The translations under genes were made by a program, and so were the position numbers. Shown here piece by piece: positions 10,485 to 21,895 of a stretch of DNA of 64,000 nt (the first letter of the stretch is position 1; each line of letters starts with the position of its first letter). Location: NCBI GenBank assembly GCA_029204225.1, contig CM055092.1, positions 85,631,878 through 85,695,877 on the forward strand. Direction: 5' to 3'. This stretch comes from Diphasiastrum complanatum (Eukaryota > Streptophyta > Lycopodiopsida > Lycopodiales > Lycopodiaceae). The notes beneath the pieces are model-generated. The model saw only the letters and a list, made by a program, of their open reading frames with translations, searched no databases and had not been told where the DNA came from.

Positions 10485-11215
10485 GATGGGAGAATAAAGT
10501 ATGTCACTTGAAGAAAGCGCTTTATGGTCTTAAATAGGCACCAGGTGCGTGGTATAGCAGGATTGATGCCTACTTTCATTCTACGGGGATGGTGAAAACA
10601 CATTCTGATCCAAATCTTTATGTCTTATGCTTTGATGGTATGGTTGCTTTGATTACTCTTTATGTTGATGACTTGATTATCACAAGAAATAATCAAGAGA
10701 TGATAGACATGATAAAGAAAGACCTCATGGACTAATTCAAGATGACAAATCTCAGCCTAATGTATTATTGCCTTGGAGTGGAGGTGTGGCAAAAAGGACA
10801 TGTAGTGGCTTTAACACAGGTGAAGTATGTCAGAGAGTTGCTGCACAAGTTCAGGTTGCAGGATTGCAAGTCAGTGAACACTCCTATTGAACCAGGTAAA
10901 AAGCTTTCTAAGCTTGATGAGTCATAGCCATTTGATGTTATGCTGTATAGGCAGTTAGTAGGGAGCTTGATTTACCTTACCATGACTAGACCAGATATAT
11001 GCTATGTTGTTGGTATTATAAGTCAGTTTATGGAAGCACCTATGGAAACGCATTGGAAGTCAGCTAAGCGCATTTTGCATTATGTCAGTCGTGAAATTCA
11101 TGTTGTTCATTGTAGTAAGGACAAACAACTAGCTGATATTTTCACTAAGCCACTTGTTAAAAAAAAGTTTGATAAGTTTACATCAAATCTTTCTGTACTT
11201 AAAGTTTGTTGACTT
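10485..11215 (+). pseudogene. Copia RT-RNase H with internal deletions (family A)
   Basis: Begins inside RT (HLKKALYGLK then a TAG, APGAWYSRIDAYF), with the intact catalytic box YVDDLII near 10660-10680. It continues with a stop at 10733-10735 and the frame MTNLSLMYYCLGVEVWQKGH (10742-10927). A TAG at 10925-10927 is followed by YRQLVGSLIYLTMTRPDICY. RNase H is cut from RILHYV straight to SREIHVVHC, removing the active-site core, and ends ADIFTKPLV...SVLKVC at 11212. Two deletions and several stops make it dead. The end matches other family A copies residue by residue. Confidence 0.88.
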
Positions 11216-11264
11216 TAAAGCTAGATATATGACTGTATAAAAAGTAGACTCTACTTTCATAAAC

Positions 11265-12388
11265 CTAGGATATCTCTATTGCATAAATAGACTTCAGTTG
11301 AATGGTAGTTACTATCACTCGAGTTGAAAATATTTGAAGGAAGAGTTCACATTGTAATAGAGTTTTTGGATCCATTTCTAAGTGTATACTTATAATTGAC
11401 TTTTCATTTATTTAGATATTGTCATATATCATCTATCCTGTTAACATTTATAAAATTGATAATTTCTTTATAGGAGGGGTGAAGTGATGGGATAAAATTC
11501 TATTTCAAGATTTGTTGGTTGCATAGTTTTCAGAAGAGAACCAACTGTGATATAGAAATAAGATTTTTCTGAAAGTATTTCTAGATAAATTCAAAGTAAG
11601 GTACCAACTTGGAACTATTCGAATAAGAGAAATTCTCTAGGGATTGTGTGGACAATCTAGAACTAGAACATGTTTGAAATTTGAATCATTATCTATTAGT
11701 ACAATGAAAGGTCAAAAGTTACTAATTCCAATTTGATTGGAATAGGAGTAAATTTGCTCAAGATTTAAATTTGGAAGGTTTGTTAAATCAACCTAATCTT
11801 AGTGGAGTGGTGGCTAATTTTTTAGCACATAAAATGGAGCTAATTTTCAAAGTTTTATGTAATATCTAATATAAGTTGATTAAATCAGTGTGTGACTGGC
11901 ACGGATTTGGCCAATATAGCCCATGCCAAAGGGGTCCCAGTGCACCCAAAAAGAACTACCAAGTTTCAAAATAAATTAGTCGAATTGGCTATAACGTTTT
12001 ATTTCGGCTAGTGTATGACAGACTTCATCTATGTAACCTTGGGTTTTTATTAATATAAAAAGGTATTTGAGATTTTGCAGGACGTCTTTGTCCTTGAGAC
12101 CTAAAAAAAAAATCTGAGACCGAAGAGTTTAAAGAGAATCGGCATCAACCCAATGGCAGCAATTCTTGTGCAAATCATCGTCATAATTGACAAAAGGGGA
12201 AGAACCAACAATCCAAGTAAAGACACAAACCTCATTCTAAGTGTTATTGGGACCGAAGGATAGACCCTTAAAAGACAAAGTGCAGCCTTCCAAAAGCAAG
12301 GATAGTCCTAAAAGGGTATGACTCATCACAAGTACTATGGGACATTTCAACTTGACAAAATGAAAAGAAAAAAGAAAGAAGTGTCCTC
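11265..12388 (+). repeat. Family X repeat, copy 1 (3' internal tail, PPT, LTR)
   Basis: Matches 14752-15889 directly and 34412-35500 and 46960-47600 inverted. A purine tract TAGGAGGGGTGAAG (11471-11484) precedes TGATGGGATAAAATTC (11485), the likely LTR start; the LTR then runs at least 900 bp. No coding. The left edge abruptly replaces the family A 3' end (TAGACTCTACTTT then CATAAACCTAGG), so X and A were joined by insertion or recombination. Confidence 0.7.
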
Positions 12389-13567
12389 TTTCTTGCATAA
12401 AATACTAGAAGAGACCACAATCTTAAAGACCCTGGACCAAAGTACAAGGGGTCTTGCTTTTCTAAAAGAGAATGGAACATATAAAATTGACAAGTCTCCT
12501 CTGCACCACCCTTCAAAAATGAAAAGTCAAAACATGGTCCAATAGGCCCCATGCACACTTAATTGGAAATAAAATATGGGTGAAGAAAGCACATGGGTAA
12601 TGAGCAAGAAGGTCTTTCTGGTGTGACTATGAGTTAACCACCATTTTGGCCTCATTCCAAGGTGGGAAACCCTCCTCATCCCCTTGGAGATTTTACTTAT
12701 TGAAGAGCTTAGGTTTTTGAGAGACTACAAGTGGTTGATCATTTCATCATTCTATTAGCAAGAGAGAGTTGATTATGCATTATGAGTTCCTCTTTTGAGT
12801 GTCCATTGAGATGTGAGTGGTTGTTTGAATGAGAGACATCCAGAGATACACTACCATCACTGCCAAAGAGACCTTCGTTGAGCTAACTACACCTATGCTG
12901 AGCCAAACATTGTTTCTATCCTGAAAAGCATGTATGAATGTAGTCCTGAATAATCCATTTTGAGATAGATCTCTGATTTGTTAGAGAGACATCTATTGAG
13001 TGCTGATTTTCAACTGATTATGTAGGCTACTGAGCATTGACTCATTACTATTGTTTATTGTGATTATGAGGGAAGACTTTTATGTATCCAAAGCTACCTT
13101 CTGAGAGTAGATTCCTTACTGTTTTCATGAGACTAGCTTCTGTTATTTGAGCCATTTCCGAGGTCTGTTCACTTACCACTGATAGAGAGATGCCATCGCT
13201 ACCAGACCTGAGAGGAGAGTCCATCGCTGATATAGCCATACATTCTGAGAGAGCCAATGAGCAGCAGCGTGCCCCATATCATCGTTGTTTGGGTGCATAT
13301 TTACCTCTGTTGTCTAAGCCACTAATGAGGCCTGATCACTTACGATTGATAGAGGGATGTCATCACTGCTTTGGAGGTCACAGTTGAGCCAAAAATATTA
13401 CCAAGAACATATACAGATAGCAAAAGCTCATACTTTGCTCCATCGTTGTTTCTATTGAGATTCTGAAAGATCAACCAATCGACAAAAGTGCTCCCCATCC
13501 CATCCCTGTTGACAGAGGAGGCTACGTTCTACCATCCATATTTCAGAGTCTTATTTTGAGCACCTAA
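12389..13567. other. No gene seen; degenerate repeats
   Basis: Opposite-strand open frames here lack motifs. Around 13160-13380 a phrase like CACTTACCACTGATAGAGAG...GCCATCGCT recurs about 170 bp later in altered form (CACTTACGATTGATAGAGGG...GTCATCACT), suggesting an old tandem array. Confidence 0.4.
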
Positions 13568-13770
13568 ATGCAATACCTGTACTGTTTTCTGGTGGACCTG
13601 AGTGCATTTTCACACGTTCATTCACACTTCCTATGGCATAATCAGACATGATCCTAGTGCCATCACTCAACTCACTGCTGCTACCAATGAACCATTGACC
13701 TTAGAGGCAGAATGGATATGTGAACCCTCGCGCTTCAAGTTTGCAGCTAATTGCAATTTTTGTGGCAGTT
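13568..13770 (+). repeat. Dispersed repeat R2, copy 1
   Basis: About 200 bp matching 21695-21895 directly, from GCAATACCTGTACTGTTTTC to TTGCAATTTTTGTGGCAGT. No coding recognised. Confidence 0.75.
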
Positions 13771-13849
13771 AATCTTCGTTGTACCTTAGCTTAAACATAT
13801 TTTCAGGGGGACTGAAAATTCTAAGGGGGGGGGGAAAGAGTGGACATCA

Positions 13850-15889
13850 GAGGTAGTAAGTGTGATCGGGAAATGTATTTTGCAATTAGGATCTTGGTAA
13901 TTCTTGGAAATAATTGTTTAATACCGGATATTAATTTCCTGGATTGAACTCATTTAGTTGAATTCAAAGCCGATATCTTTGTAACCATTGAGTTTATCCG
14001 CTGTTGTGGATGTCAATTGTGATGTTAGAACTGGAATCTGATACATGGATTACATTGGATTTGTTACTTGATAGAAGCTTGTCCCTAAAGTTCTCTCTTG
14101 GATCCATAGGGATTCAAAGCTTATCACTAACTTGGAAGGACCAAATGTAATGTTGAACCATGTTAATTCTTCTATTTAAATCACAAGATCAGGTATTGAT
14201 GTGTGGTATCCATCTGATAGGCATGCAAGTCATCCAAAAAAATGGATTCTGCAGGTTTTGGGAGCAAGAGATAATATCCTATATGGACTATAGGAGAGCT
14301 AGATAATCCATGGATCTCAAGAATATCTAATAAGGCGGTTAAGGGTTTTCTGGAAGGAAGAGCTATTGGTATGGGACATTAGTAATTTTGAAAAGAAAAT
14401 TCTAGGACTGTAAAGATCTGATTATCAGTGGAGTATTTCAGTACCTAGTCATGATAGGCGAAAAGAAAACCATTGATTAAATGGGGGGTATTTTGGAAAA
14501 TTTTGAGGTTCAATCTGGATTCCAATGGTTATCTCACTATTTACAAAATCGGGAACCCTCAAATCTATTTCTCATTTTTTTAATTAATCCTTTACTTTTT
14601 AGCGATTTCTCAAATATAAGACATTAGATTGGCTTATATGATTCTTTCCAACATGAGATTATTCTTCTGAAAGACTTTTATATCATATGAATTACTACTT
14701 GAGTGAATAGACTTGAAACTTAGATAAATTCTAAGGTGATTGTGTTTCAGTTTCATAAACCTAGGATATCTTTGTTGCATAAATAGATTTCAGTGAAATG
14801 GTAGTTATTAGGTTGAAAATATTCAAAGAAAGAGTTCAGATTGTAATAGAGTGGATCCTTTTCTAAGGAAGACACTTATTACTGACTTTTCATTGATTTA
14901 GATATTGTCATATATCATCTTGCATGTTAACGTTTATAGAAATTGATAATTTCTTTAAAAGGAGGGGTGAAGTGATGGGATAAAATTCTATTTGAGGATC
15001 TGTTGGTTGCATAGTTTTCATAAGAGAACCAGTTGTGATATAGAAATGAGATTTTTCTGAAAGTAATTTTGGATAGATTCAGAGTAAAATACCAACTTGG
15101 AACTACTTGAATAAGAGAAATTCTCTAGGGATTGTGTTGACAATCTAGAACTAGAACATGTTTGAAATTTGAATCATTATCTATAAGTAGTACAATGAAA
15201 GGTCAAAAGTTACTAATTCCAATTTGATTGGAATAGGAGTATGTTTGATCAGGATTTAAATTTGGAAGGTTTGTATTAAATCAACCTAATCTTAGTTGAG
15301 TAGTGGCTAAGTTTTTAGCACATAAAATTGAGCTAATTTTTAAGGTTTTATGAAATATCTAGTATACGTTGATTAAATTAATATGTGACCGGCACAGATT
15401 TGGCTAGTATAGCCCATGCCAAAGGGGTCCCAGTGTGCCCAAAAAGAACTACCAAATTTCTAAATAAATTAGTCTTAGAATTGGCTATAAAGTTTTATTT
15501 CGGCTAATGTATGCCAGACTTCATCTATGTAACCTTGGGTTTTTATTAATATAAAAAGGTATCTGAGATTTTTCAGGACATCTTTTTCCTTGAGACCCAA
15601 AAAGAAATATGAGACCGAAAAGTCTAAAGAGAATCAGCATCAACCCAATGGCAGAAATTCCTGTGCAATATCACCGACAAAATTGACAAAAGGGGAAGAA
15701 CCAACAATCCAAGTAAAGACACAAACCTCATTCTAAGTGTTATTGGGACCGAAGGATAGACCCTTAAAAGACAAAGTGCAGCTTTCCAAAAGCAAGGATA
15801 GTCCTAAAAGGGTATGACTCATCATAAGTACTATGGTACATTTCAACTTGACAAAATGAAAAGAAAAAAGAAAGAAGTGTCCTCTTTCT
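13850..15889 (+). repeat. Family X repeat, copy 2
   Basis: The longest X copy in the window. Its left part (about 13900-14490) matches 47830-48340 inverted and 62104-62405 directly. The purine tract AAAAGGAGGGGTGAAG (14957-14972) precedes the LTR start TGATGGG (14973). The LTR-like part continues to 15889, where family A leader begins (ACGACAAAAGTTTCAAACAA). No coding frame. The part from about 14485 also forms one arm of a large inverted duplication with 33040-35713. Confidence 0.7.
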
Positions 15890-15919
15890 TGTACGACAAA
15901 AGTTTCAAACAATTTTGCG

Positions 15920-17133
15920 ATGACAAATATGGGAGAGTCCATTTTGAGTGAAAGTAGCAAATTGGACAGGATTTCTAACTATGCAGTGTGGAAATTCAAA
16001 ATGAAAAACATACTGATGGAGAAAGACGTGTGGGAAGTCGTCACAGGTGATGAGAGAAGGCTGCCAAATGAAGCAAATATCAAAGTGTTCGACAAAAAGA
16101 TGAGAAAAGCTTTGACCTTCATTAACTTGTCAGTGAAGGATCACATCATTACCCACATTTGTGATGCAGTTACACCCAGACAGGCATGGGATGTGCTAAA
16201 GGAGACATCTGATCTGAATGTGCTCTCCTTGCTCCATGCGGGCACTATTCAACTTTGACTTCAGAAACATGATTCTTGACAATGAGAAATGAACTGCAGT
16301 CTATTGGTGAGCGCATACGTGATGTGGAGCTGGTGCACAATGCATTGTGCGGCATTGCAGAACCGTATCAGATGTTTGTGAGCGGAATAGCATCAAGAGA
16401 AAGATTGCCAACCTTTGACGAGCTCACAGGAATCTTGATGCAGGAAGAACAACGGCGAGAAATGGTGAAGGCTAGACGTCAAAATACTGACGATCAGGCA
16501 CTTGCGACATGCCAAAAACAAGGCAAGGGCAAGGGCAAGAAGAAGTCTAAGCAGCAATTTTCCAAGTCTCAGGAGGATGAGGGATCTTCTAGTAAAACTA
16601 AGAAGAAAGGCAAGTGCTTCCATTGTGGTAAAAAGGGCCATTGGAAGAGTGAATGTCGCAAATTCTTGGCAGAACAAGGCAAGGGAAAACCAAAACAAGC
16701 AGGTAACCTTGTCGATGAGGGTGAGATTGAAGACTCTAGCATTTTCATATCTGCATTGTCATCTAATCAAGATGATCAAGCATGGTATATTGACTCGGGA
16801 GCCACAAGACACATGACAGGTAACAAGAATTGGCTCAATAGTTTGAAGGTGTTGGATAATGGAACATCTATTTCACAAGCAAATGGTGAGGTGTGCAAGA
16901 TCAAGGGGATAGGCATCATTTCAATCCAACTAACTGATGGCAAAAGTAGGATGACCAAGGAGATACTTTACGTACCAGGTTTGAAGAAAAATCTACTTTT
17001 TGTTGGAGTCATTACTGATCAAAAGTTGAAAGTAGAATTCGCCCATGATCGTTGCTTTGTGAAGAATGTGAACCAAAAGTTCAAAGTTATTGCAGATGGA
17101 GTAAGAGAGCCCAGTCAAAATTGTATAGATTGA
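15920..17133 (+). pseudogene. Copia gag-protease (family A) with a micro-inversion
   Basis: Gag starts at ATG 15920 (MTNMGESILSESSKL) and reads 112 residues before breaking at an inverted segment (16204-16281). The frame resumes at ATG 16282 (MRNELQSIGERIRDVEL) with a basic stretch, the zinc knuckle CFHCGKKGHWKSEC near residue 115 of the 285-residue frame, and the protease active site DSGATRHMTGN near residue 173. Gag binds RNA and the aspartic protease matures the particle. A one-base loss near 17110 shifts the frame (VREPSQNC then stop). That same lesion occurs in the minus-strand copy at 33183-33650, showing common descent. Not functional. Confidence 0.9.
16204..16281. other. 78-bp micro-inversion within gag
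   Basis: The reverse complement of this segment matches the normal gag sequence at about 52655-52725 (ATCATGTTTCTGAAGTCAAA, GAGCACATTCAGA). The flanks match in the forward sense. The identical inversion, with the same breakpoints, is present at 34027-34104. Confidence 0.85.
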
Positions 17134-17268
17134 ATGCTAAAATTAAGGGGCAACACGGACTTGTATTGTCCATTCCATCGCAAACTGAGTTGTGGCATAA
17201 GAGGCTTGGTCACTTGAACTTGCGAAGCCTCAGTTTGATGAGAAAATTGGAGATGGTAACAGGATTGC
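17052..17268 (+). pseudogene. Copia integrase amino end, truncated (family A)
   Basis: After the frameshift the protease-integrase linker continues: YRLNAKIKGQHGLVLS, then the zinc-binding start LWHKRLGHLNLRSLSLMRKL (H and H of the HHCC finger). It ends at VTGLQ, where family X-like sequence (CAGGACGTCTTTG, compare 12078) takes over. The remaining integrase is absent. The minus-strand arm at 31678-33264 keeps it. Confidence 0.8.
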
Positions 17269-17357
17269 AGGACGTCTTTGCCCTTGAGACCCAAAAAAGA
17301 ATCTGAGACCAAGGAGTTTAAAGAGAATTGGCATTAGCCCAATTGCAGCAATTCATG

Positions 17358-17931
17358 TTGAGAAGATCCAAATTGGAAACCTGTACTACCGATTCCTCTT
17401 CAAAATGTTCATATCTCTACATTGCATGCAGAGGTGCGTATAATAGAAAAAAATATATATCTTCCCATCTTGTTGTCATGGAATTCTGAGCTAGAGGCAT
17501 CTGCGAAGGAAGATATTTCCAGATTAGAGAATGTGTTGTCCAAAGCAGGCTTACATAAAGGCCATGTTAAAATAAAAAAAGACGACAAGCTATTAGGTAA
17601 AATAGGAAATATTCCATGCAAGCTGAGCATTGGAAGATCCAAAGCTCGTAGATTTTTGACAAATTATTCTAGAAAAGCATCCAAGATTCAATACTTGGTT
17701 TGGAAAGAGATAATAGCTGCAACTCAATATTTCAAAGAAGAAGGTTCTACTCGTCTACGCAAAGTAGAAGTTTGGAGAAAATTAGACAACATGGTGAAAT
17801 ACTTGAGAAAATATAAATTTTTAAATACTGATGTACAAATGATACAAAAAATAACCAGTGAATTTGTGGATGCAGTTTGTCGGTCAAATTTCAGATCAGG
17901 AGAAGGGACTGGAAATTCTCTATACAACTAG
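17358..17931 (+). pseudogene. Unknown transposon-like protein, C-terminal fragment
   Basis: Open from about 17362 to TAG 17929-17931 without an ATG start, so it is an internal or 3' exon or a 5'-truncated gene. It begins NWKPVLPIPLQNVHISTLHA and aligns with NLKCVLPIHLKYVHICTLHA at about 37786-37845 (15 of 20 identical), so both come from one family. The rest is basic and helical (KARRFLTNYSRKASKIQYLV, VWRKLDNMVKYLRKYKF). It is not a retrotransposon protein. I recall similar uncharacterised transposon-encoded proteins with a conserved His-x-Leu-His-like segment, but cannot name the family. It is joined on the left to family X sequence. Confidence 0.6.
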
Positions 17932-18350
17932 TCAATGACATAATTCTTTTCCTCATCTTTGTTTGCACCAGTCCTTGAAAATGTCCCTATTGAAGACCAC
18001 ATGCGTGAGTTGCCTCATGCGAGTGATGACGTGACCACTGCAGTCATCCTCCACTATGTGCTTCTCCGCATCTATGTCATAGGATGGCAAGATGTCAGCT
18101 GACGAAGAGGTGGCAAAGGGAGTGTCAAGAGGAGTGGGGGAGTTGACTACAATGGGAATGATTCGGGGAGAAGTTTGAAGACGATCACGAGAAGAGTGGA
18201 GAGGCATATGAAGAGGAGAAGGTTGGAGAGGAGTTTGAGCAGGAGTGTAACCAACAAGGGTTTGAATGGGAGAAAAAATGGGTGGCAGAACGGGGGACTT
18301 GATGAGTCAAGGTACTGCCCCTGAGGTGTAAGCACGGTCAATTCTCGCAA
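17932..18350 (-). other. Possible decayed Pro/Ser-rich coding, minus strand
   Basis: The minus strand reads a Pro/Ser-rich stretch (PIFSPIQTLVGYTPAQTPLQ) and continues as the frame at 18207-17953. No domain recognised. Could equally be chance. Confidence 0.25.
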
Positions 18351-20465
18351 TTCGAGCCTGGCGCTGTCTGCACGTAGGACAGATGAGGCAAAGTGCTGCC
18401 TAGGTAGGTGAAAGCATGGTCTGTACCTTATGGGGTGCGGAGCGACATATTCGAACTGTACGGGTTAACCATTGATACAGAGATGCAGCTCGAATTCGGG
18501 TGTAAAGCACGGGTGGTTAGCTGCCGGTGCGGGATAGCTGCCGATCGTTTAGCTATAAGGGCTATCGACCAAAAAGTGGTGGGGTGTGACTGAGGCAATG
18601 TGCTGCTTAATGGTGAAAGCACGGATAGTTGGAGGGGTGTCCTATGTGGGCTGATTCTTGTGATCAATTTGTATGGGCGCGGCCAGGCAAAGGTCCGTTG
18701 GCAGGACCATCTCAAAGGGGGACCTTGTCTTTGTTACTTGTTAGTAAACCTGCCTGAGTGTCTTACTTGTATGTATTCGTGGTGAGTCTTAGTACTCGTG
18801 CTTTGCCTGGTTTGCATGATTGCTTGTGATACAAGGAGCTGATGGCTCGAGAAGGAACCTTTTCTTTTGAAGGCTGATACCATCAAACAAAGAGGACTAC
18901 AGAATCTGTGGGGCGGATTTGCAGTTCAAGTACTCGCACGTGAACGGCAACGAAACGATTCAATGTTTGCAAAGGATGGATGGCTAGCCAGTTTCTTGGG
19001 TTAGTTTCATTTGCGACAACGCCCACCACAAGCAGGAAGTCAAAAGTTGGAAAGGGCAATTTCAGGGGAGATCTTCTATGGAGCAGTTGGCCTTCATTTT
19101 GGGACGGCCACCTTTGGAACTAAAACTCACTGAGCATGGGTGATATCCAATATCAGTTGGGTTTTTCCTCAAAGGGGAAAGACTAGGATCCTCTTCAGAG
19201 ATTGGCAACAAGTTGGATCAAGCCATAATCCTAGCAGATGGGAAGCAAAGTGTTGGAAAGGCTTTTTGTCCGAAGGACTCTACTGTAAGTCCGATCAGTT
19301 GATTTTATAAGTGGAGGGGACCTATCACACACACTTCTCTCTCTTGGGACAAATTTTGAATGAAAGTTGATCAAAACGGGGGCAAATTCAAGGTTACCTA
19401 GCAATACTCACATGAGGAGACTGGCGAACTTTGGACCTAATAAGTTGACAAGTTTTTGTTGTGGAAAGGAAAGCTTGTTATAGGCTTTCTCTGGACCAGC
19501 AATGATGAGGAAACATATGAGTACGCTGGCTTGTGTTACGTGTAAGGCAGCTGATCAATGAAGGAACTGTGAAAGTTGAGTCTTGCATGAGAGACTTGGT
19601 ATTTCGAACGAACGCTAAGGGACAGTTCGCGTTGAGATTGGACTAGTGCAAACTCTGGGTGCATGTGTCTGATTCAAAGAGAGCTATTTGAAGCCAAGCT
19701 CGATGTACACTTCTTGTTTTGACTGTGAGGCAAATGAACAGTGATGGAATTGTGAAAGTCAAGTTTTGCGCAACGGACATGGTGCTTCAAACAAACGCGA
19801 AGAGATAGTTTGGATGCGGATCAAGCTGGTGTGACCCTTTGGCTTTCCATGAGGTCAATGGTTACATTTGGGCTGATTCAAAGAGCTACTTCAAGCTAAG
19901 TGAGAGGTGCATTGCGGAGTACTCAATCTTTGCCTACCTTAAAGAGCCAAGATGGAAAAGTATCAAGATCAGGCTAAGACGAGGAGAGAAATCAAGGTGC
20001 AGAAGCAACAAGGCACGGAGTGGACCATAAGGTGGGCAATCAAACGATAAATCCTTTGGCTCAGGGAGCCTTGGTACCTGTGCGGAACTAAACAAATCTG
20101 GAGCTCAGGGAGCTCAACACAAAGTGCATCAAGGACAAATCAGGAGCTCAAAGGAGTTCCAAAGTCGGAAGTCAGAAGCGACAGGGGCGAACATTTCAAA
20201 GAAAAGCCTCTGTCACCAGTTAATAAGGTTTTTGGGTTTTACGAAAGCGATATCAAGTCTACGCTTTTCCCAGACAAAGATATATTTTCAAGTTATGTAA
20301 TTTTTCAGTACAAAGAGCTGAGCCTCCGACTTGTGGTGTGCCAGCTTCAATGTTAATAAAAAGTGGCCAGTAAATTGAGTACTGTGCCAAGTAGCTTAAA
20401 TGTATAGTTATTTTAATAAAGAGACACCTTTACTTTAATCTGACATCTGATGAGGACATCAGATT
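18351..20465. repeat. GC-richer non-coding region with degenerate tandem repeats
   Basis: No gene seen. GAGGCAAAGTGCTGCC...GTGAAAGCATGG at about 18385 recurs as GAGGCAATGTGCTGC...GTGAAAGCACGG at about 18594. AACTGTGAAAGTTGAGTCTT at 19563 recurs as AATTGTGAAAGTCAAGTTTT at 19747 with about 184-bp spacing. TGATTCAAAGAG at 19671 recurs at 19873. Base composition differs from the neighbours. Leader or LTR of an unrecognised element is the likeliest explanation. Confidence 0.45.
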
Positions 20466-20469
20466 TTAT

Positions 20470-20700
20470 AAAAGTGGAGTGGATGTTGTAAAGCTACCTT
20501 TACAAGCTTTACTTCCGGCGCCATCGGTGCCAGCTATGTCCCCGACGCCAGCAGTGCCCCTGCTGCTCCCAGCGTCAACGGTGCCGGCGCCGCTCCCGGC
20601 GCCACCGTGACAAGAATCCAGTCGTTGCCAAGTTCCTATGGCTGAAAATCTTTGATCTGTTCTAGCGGAGTCCAGAGAGCTCAGATCGATGTGCAATTAC
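20470..20700. other. GC-rich stretch with GGCGCC motifs
   Basis: Imperfect repeats of GGCGCC/GGTGCC (about 20517-20610) encode Pro/Ala/Ser in one frame (LPAPSVPAMSPTPAVP, about 20510-20557) and Gly/Ala on the other strand. No domain; low-complexity sequence. Confidence 0.4.
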
Positions 20701-21694
20701 CTCACACGATCTAGGCATGATTAAAGGAAGCCTGGGGATCAATAAAATCTAGAGAGAGAAAATGACTTTCTAGAAAGAGAAAATTCTAGAGAGAGAAAAA
20801 TGTGCTTTACCAGCTTGGGTAGAGTGCTTGGTATGAGGGGGGGGGTGCAGAATCACACCAATACTATAGGGGAGTGCGGGTTGCGACTTAGGGCGAGCTC
20901 CAACCAAGTCTCAGCCTCCCTTGCTGGAATGTTGTCATGGCTCTCGCCTTGGCATGCTAGCGCCCCGGAGACTAGGGTCGGTCACACACTTGAAATGTAA
21001 CCTTCTCAGATTTATCAATAAAGTGGGATTTTTCTCAAACTGACTCTGATTACCTTCTGGGTTTCAGTGTTCTGTAAAAGCGCCAGTTGTAAGGCCGCTT
21101 TCAGAATTTTTAACTTGGCACATAGCTGAGGGTCGTATCCCGGGACGCCAGCGGTATGCTGTCGGGACCATTTGGTCCAGGAACTGGTTGTCTCCATATC
21201 TGTCGCGGGTTGTGGTTCTGAGTGTTCCTTGCATGAACATGAATGGGTTAAGCTCTTGGGGAATGGGCTCTAACCTGTCGGCTAAGTTGGATGGCTTGCT
21301 TGGGTGGAAGTTACCTGTTTATGGCTGTCCAGTCTGGCGTGGCGCCAGGTTGGCTTCCAGCGCTCGTGACGAAGCTTTCGGTTGGTTAAGTCTGATGCAA
21401 GTCAGACCGCTTGCTTGGAATGGATGTTACTCGTTTGTAACAAAGCTTCGAGTTGGTTAAGTTTGATGTATGTCGGGCGGCTTGCTTGGAGGGAAGTCAC
21501 CCACATCGGGACCGCCGATCTGGCATGGCGCTAGGTTGGATCTCAATGTTGGTTTTCGGAACTTCAAGCTGGTTAAGTCTGATCGTTGTTGGCGATTTGG
21601 CTGCTTGTATGTCAAGTGGGTTTGGATGGCAAGAGTTGAAGGCTGGAAAGCTAAGTCGTGGTTCCCGGCTCCCTTTGGGATGCCTGCACTACAG
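20701..21694. repeat. Leader/LTR-like region with degenerate repeats
   Basis: AATAAA lies at 21018. From 21240 to 21600 the phrase GTTGGTTAAGTCTGATG followed by GCTTGCTTGGA recurs three to four times in altered form (near 21290, 21382, 21451 and 21570). No coding with recognisable motifs, although some frames are open because the sequence is GC-richer. Confidence 0.4.
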
Positions 21695-21895
21695 CGCAAT
21701 ACCTATACTGTTTTCTCGTGGACCTGAGCGCATTTTCACACGTTCATTCACACTTCCTGTGGCACAATCAGGCGCAATCCTAGTGCCATCTCTCAAATCA
21801 CTGCTGCTACCAGTGAACCACTGATCTCAAAGGCAGAATGGATTTGCAGACCCTCGCACTTCTAGTTTGCAGCTAATTGCAATTTTTGTGGCAGT
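21695..21895 (+). repeat. Dispersed repeat R2, copy 2
   Basis: Direct match of 13568-13770, roughly 85 percent by eye. Left and right flanks differ. Confidence 0.75.

Noticed and set aside
15733-15960. 75-codon frame identical at 34348-34575
   Set aside because: Identity comes from the large inverted duplication, not selection; it overlaps repeat X and antisense gag.
16393-16698. Minus-strand frame, also at 33618-33884 (+) and 52858-53163 (-)
   Set aside because: Antisense to copia gag around the zinc knuckle; conserved only because gag is.
21053-21175. TTGGCACATAGCTGAGG as a gypsy primer-binding site
   Set aside because: It starts TGG but no paired LTR or known tRNA end could be matched by eye.
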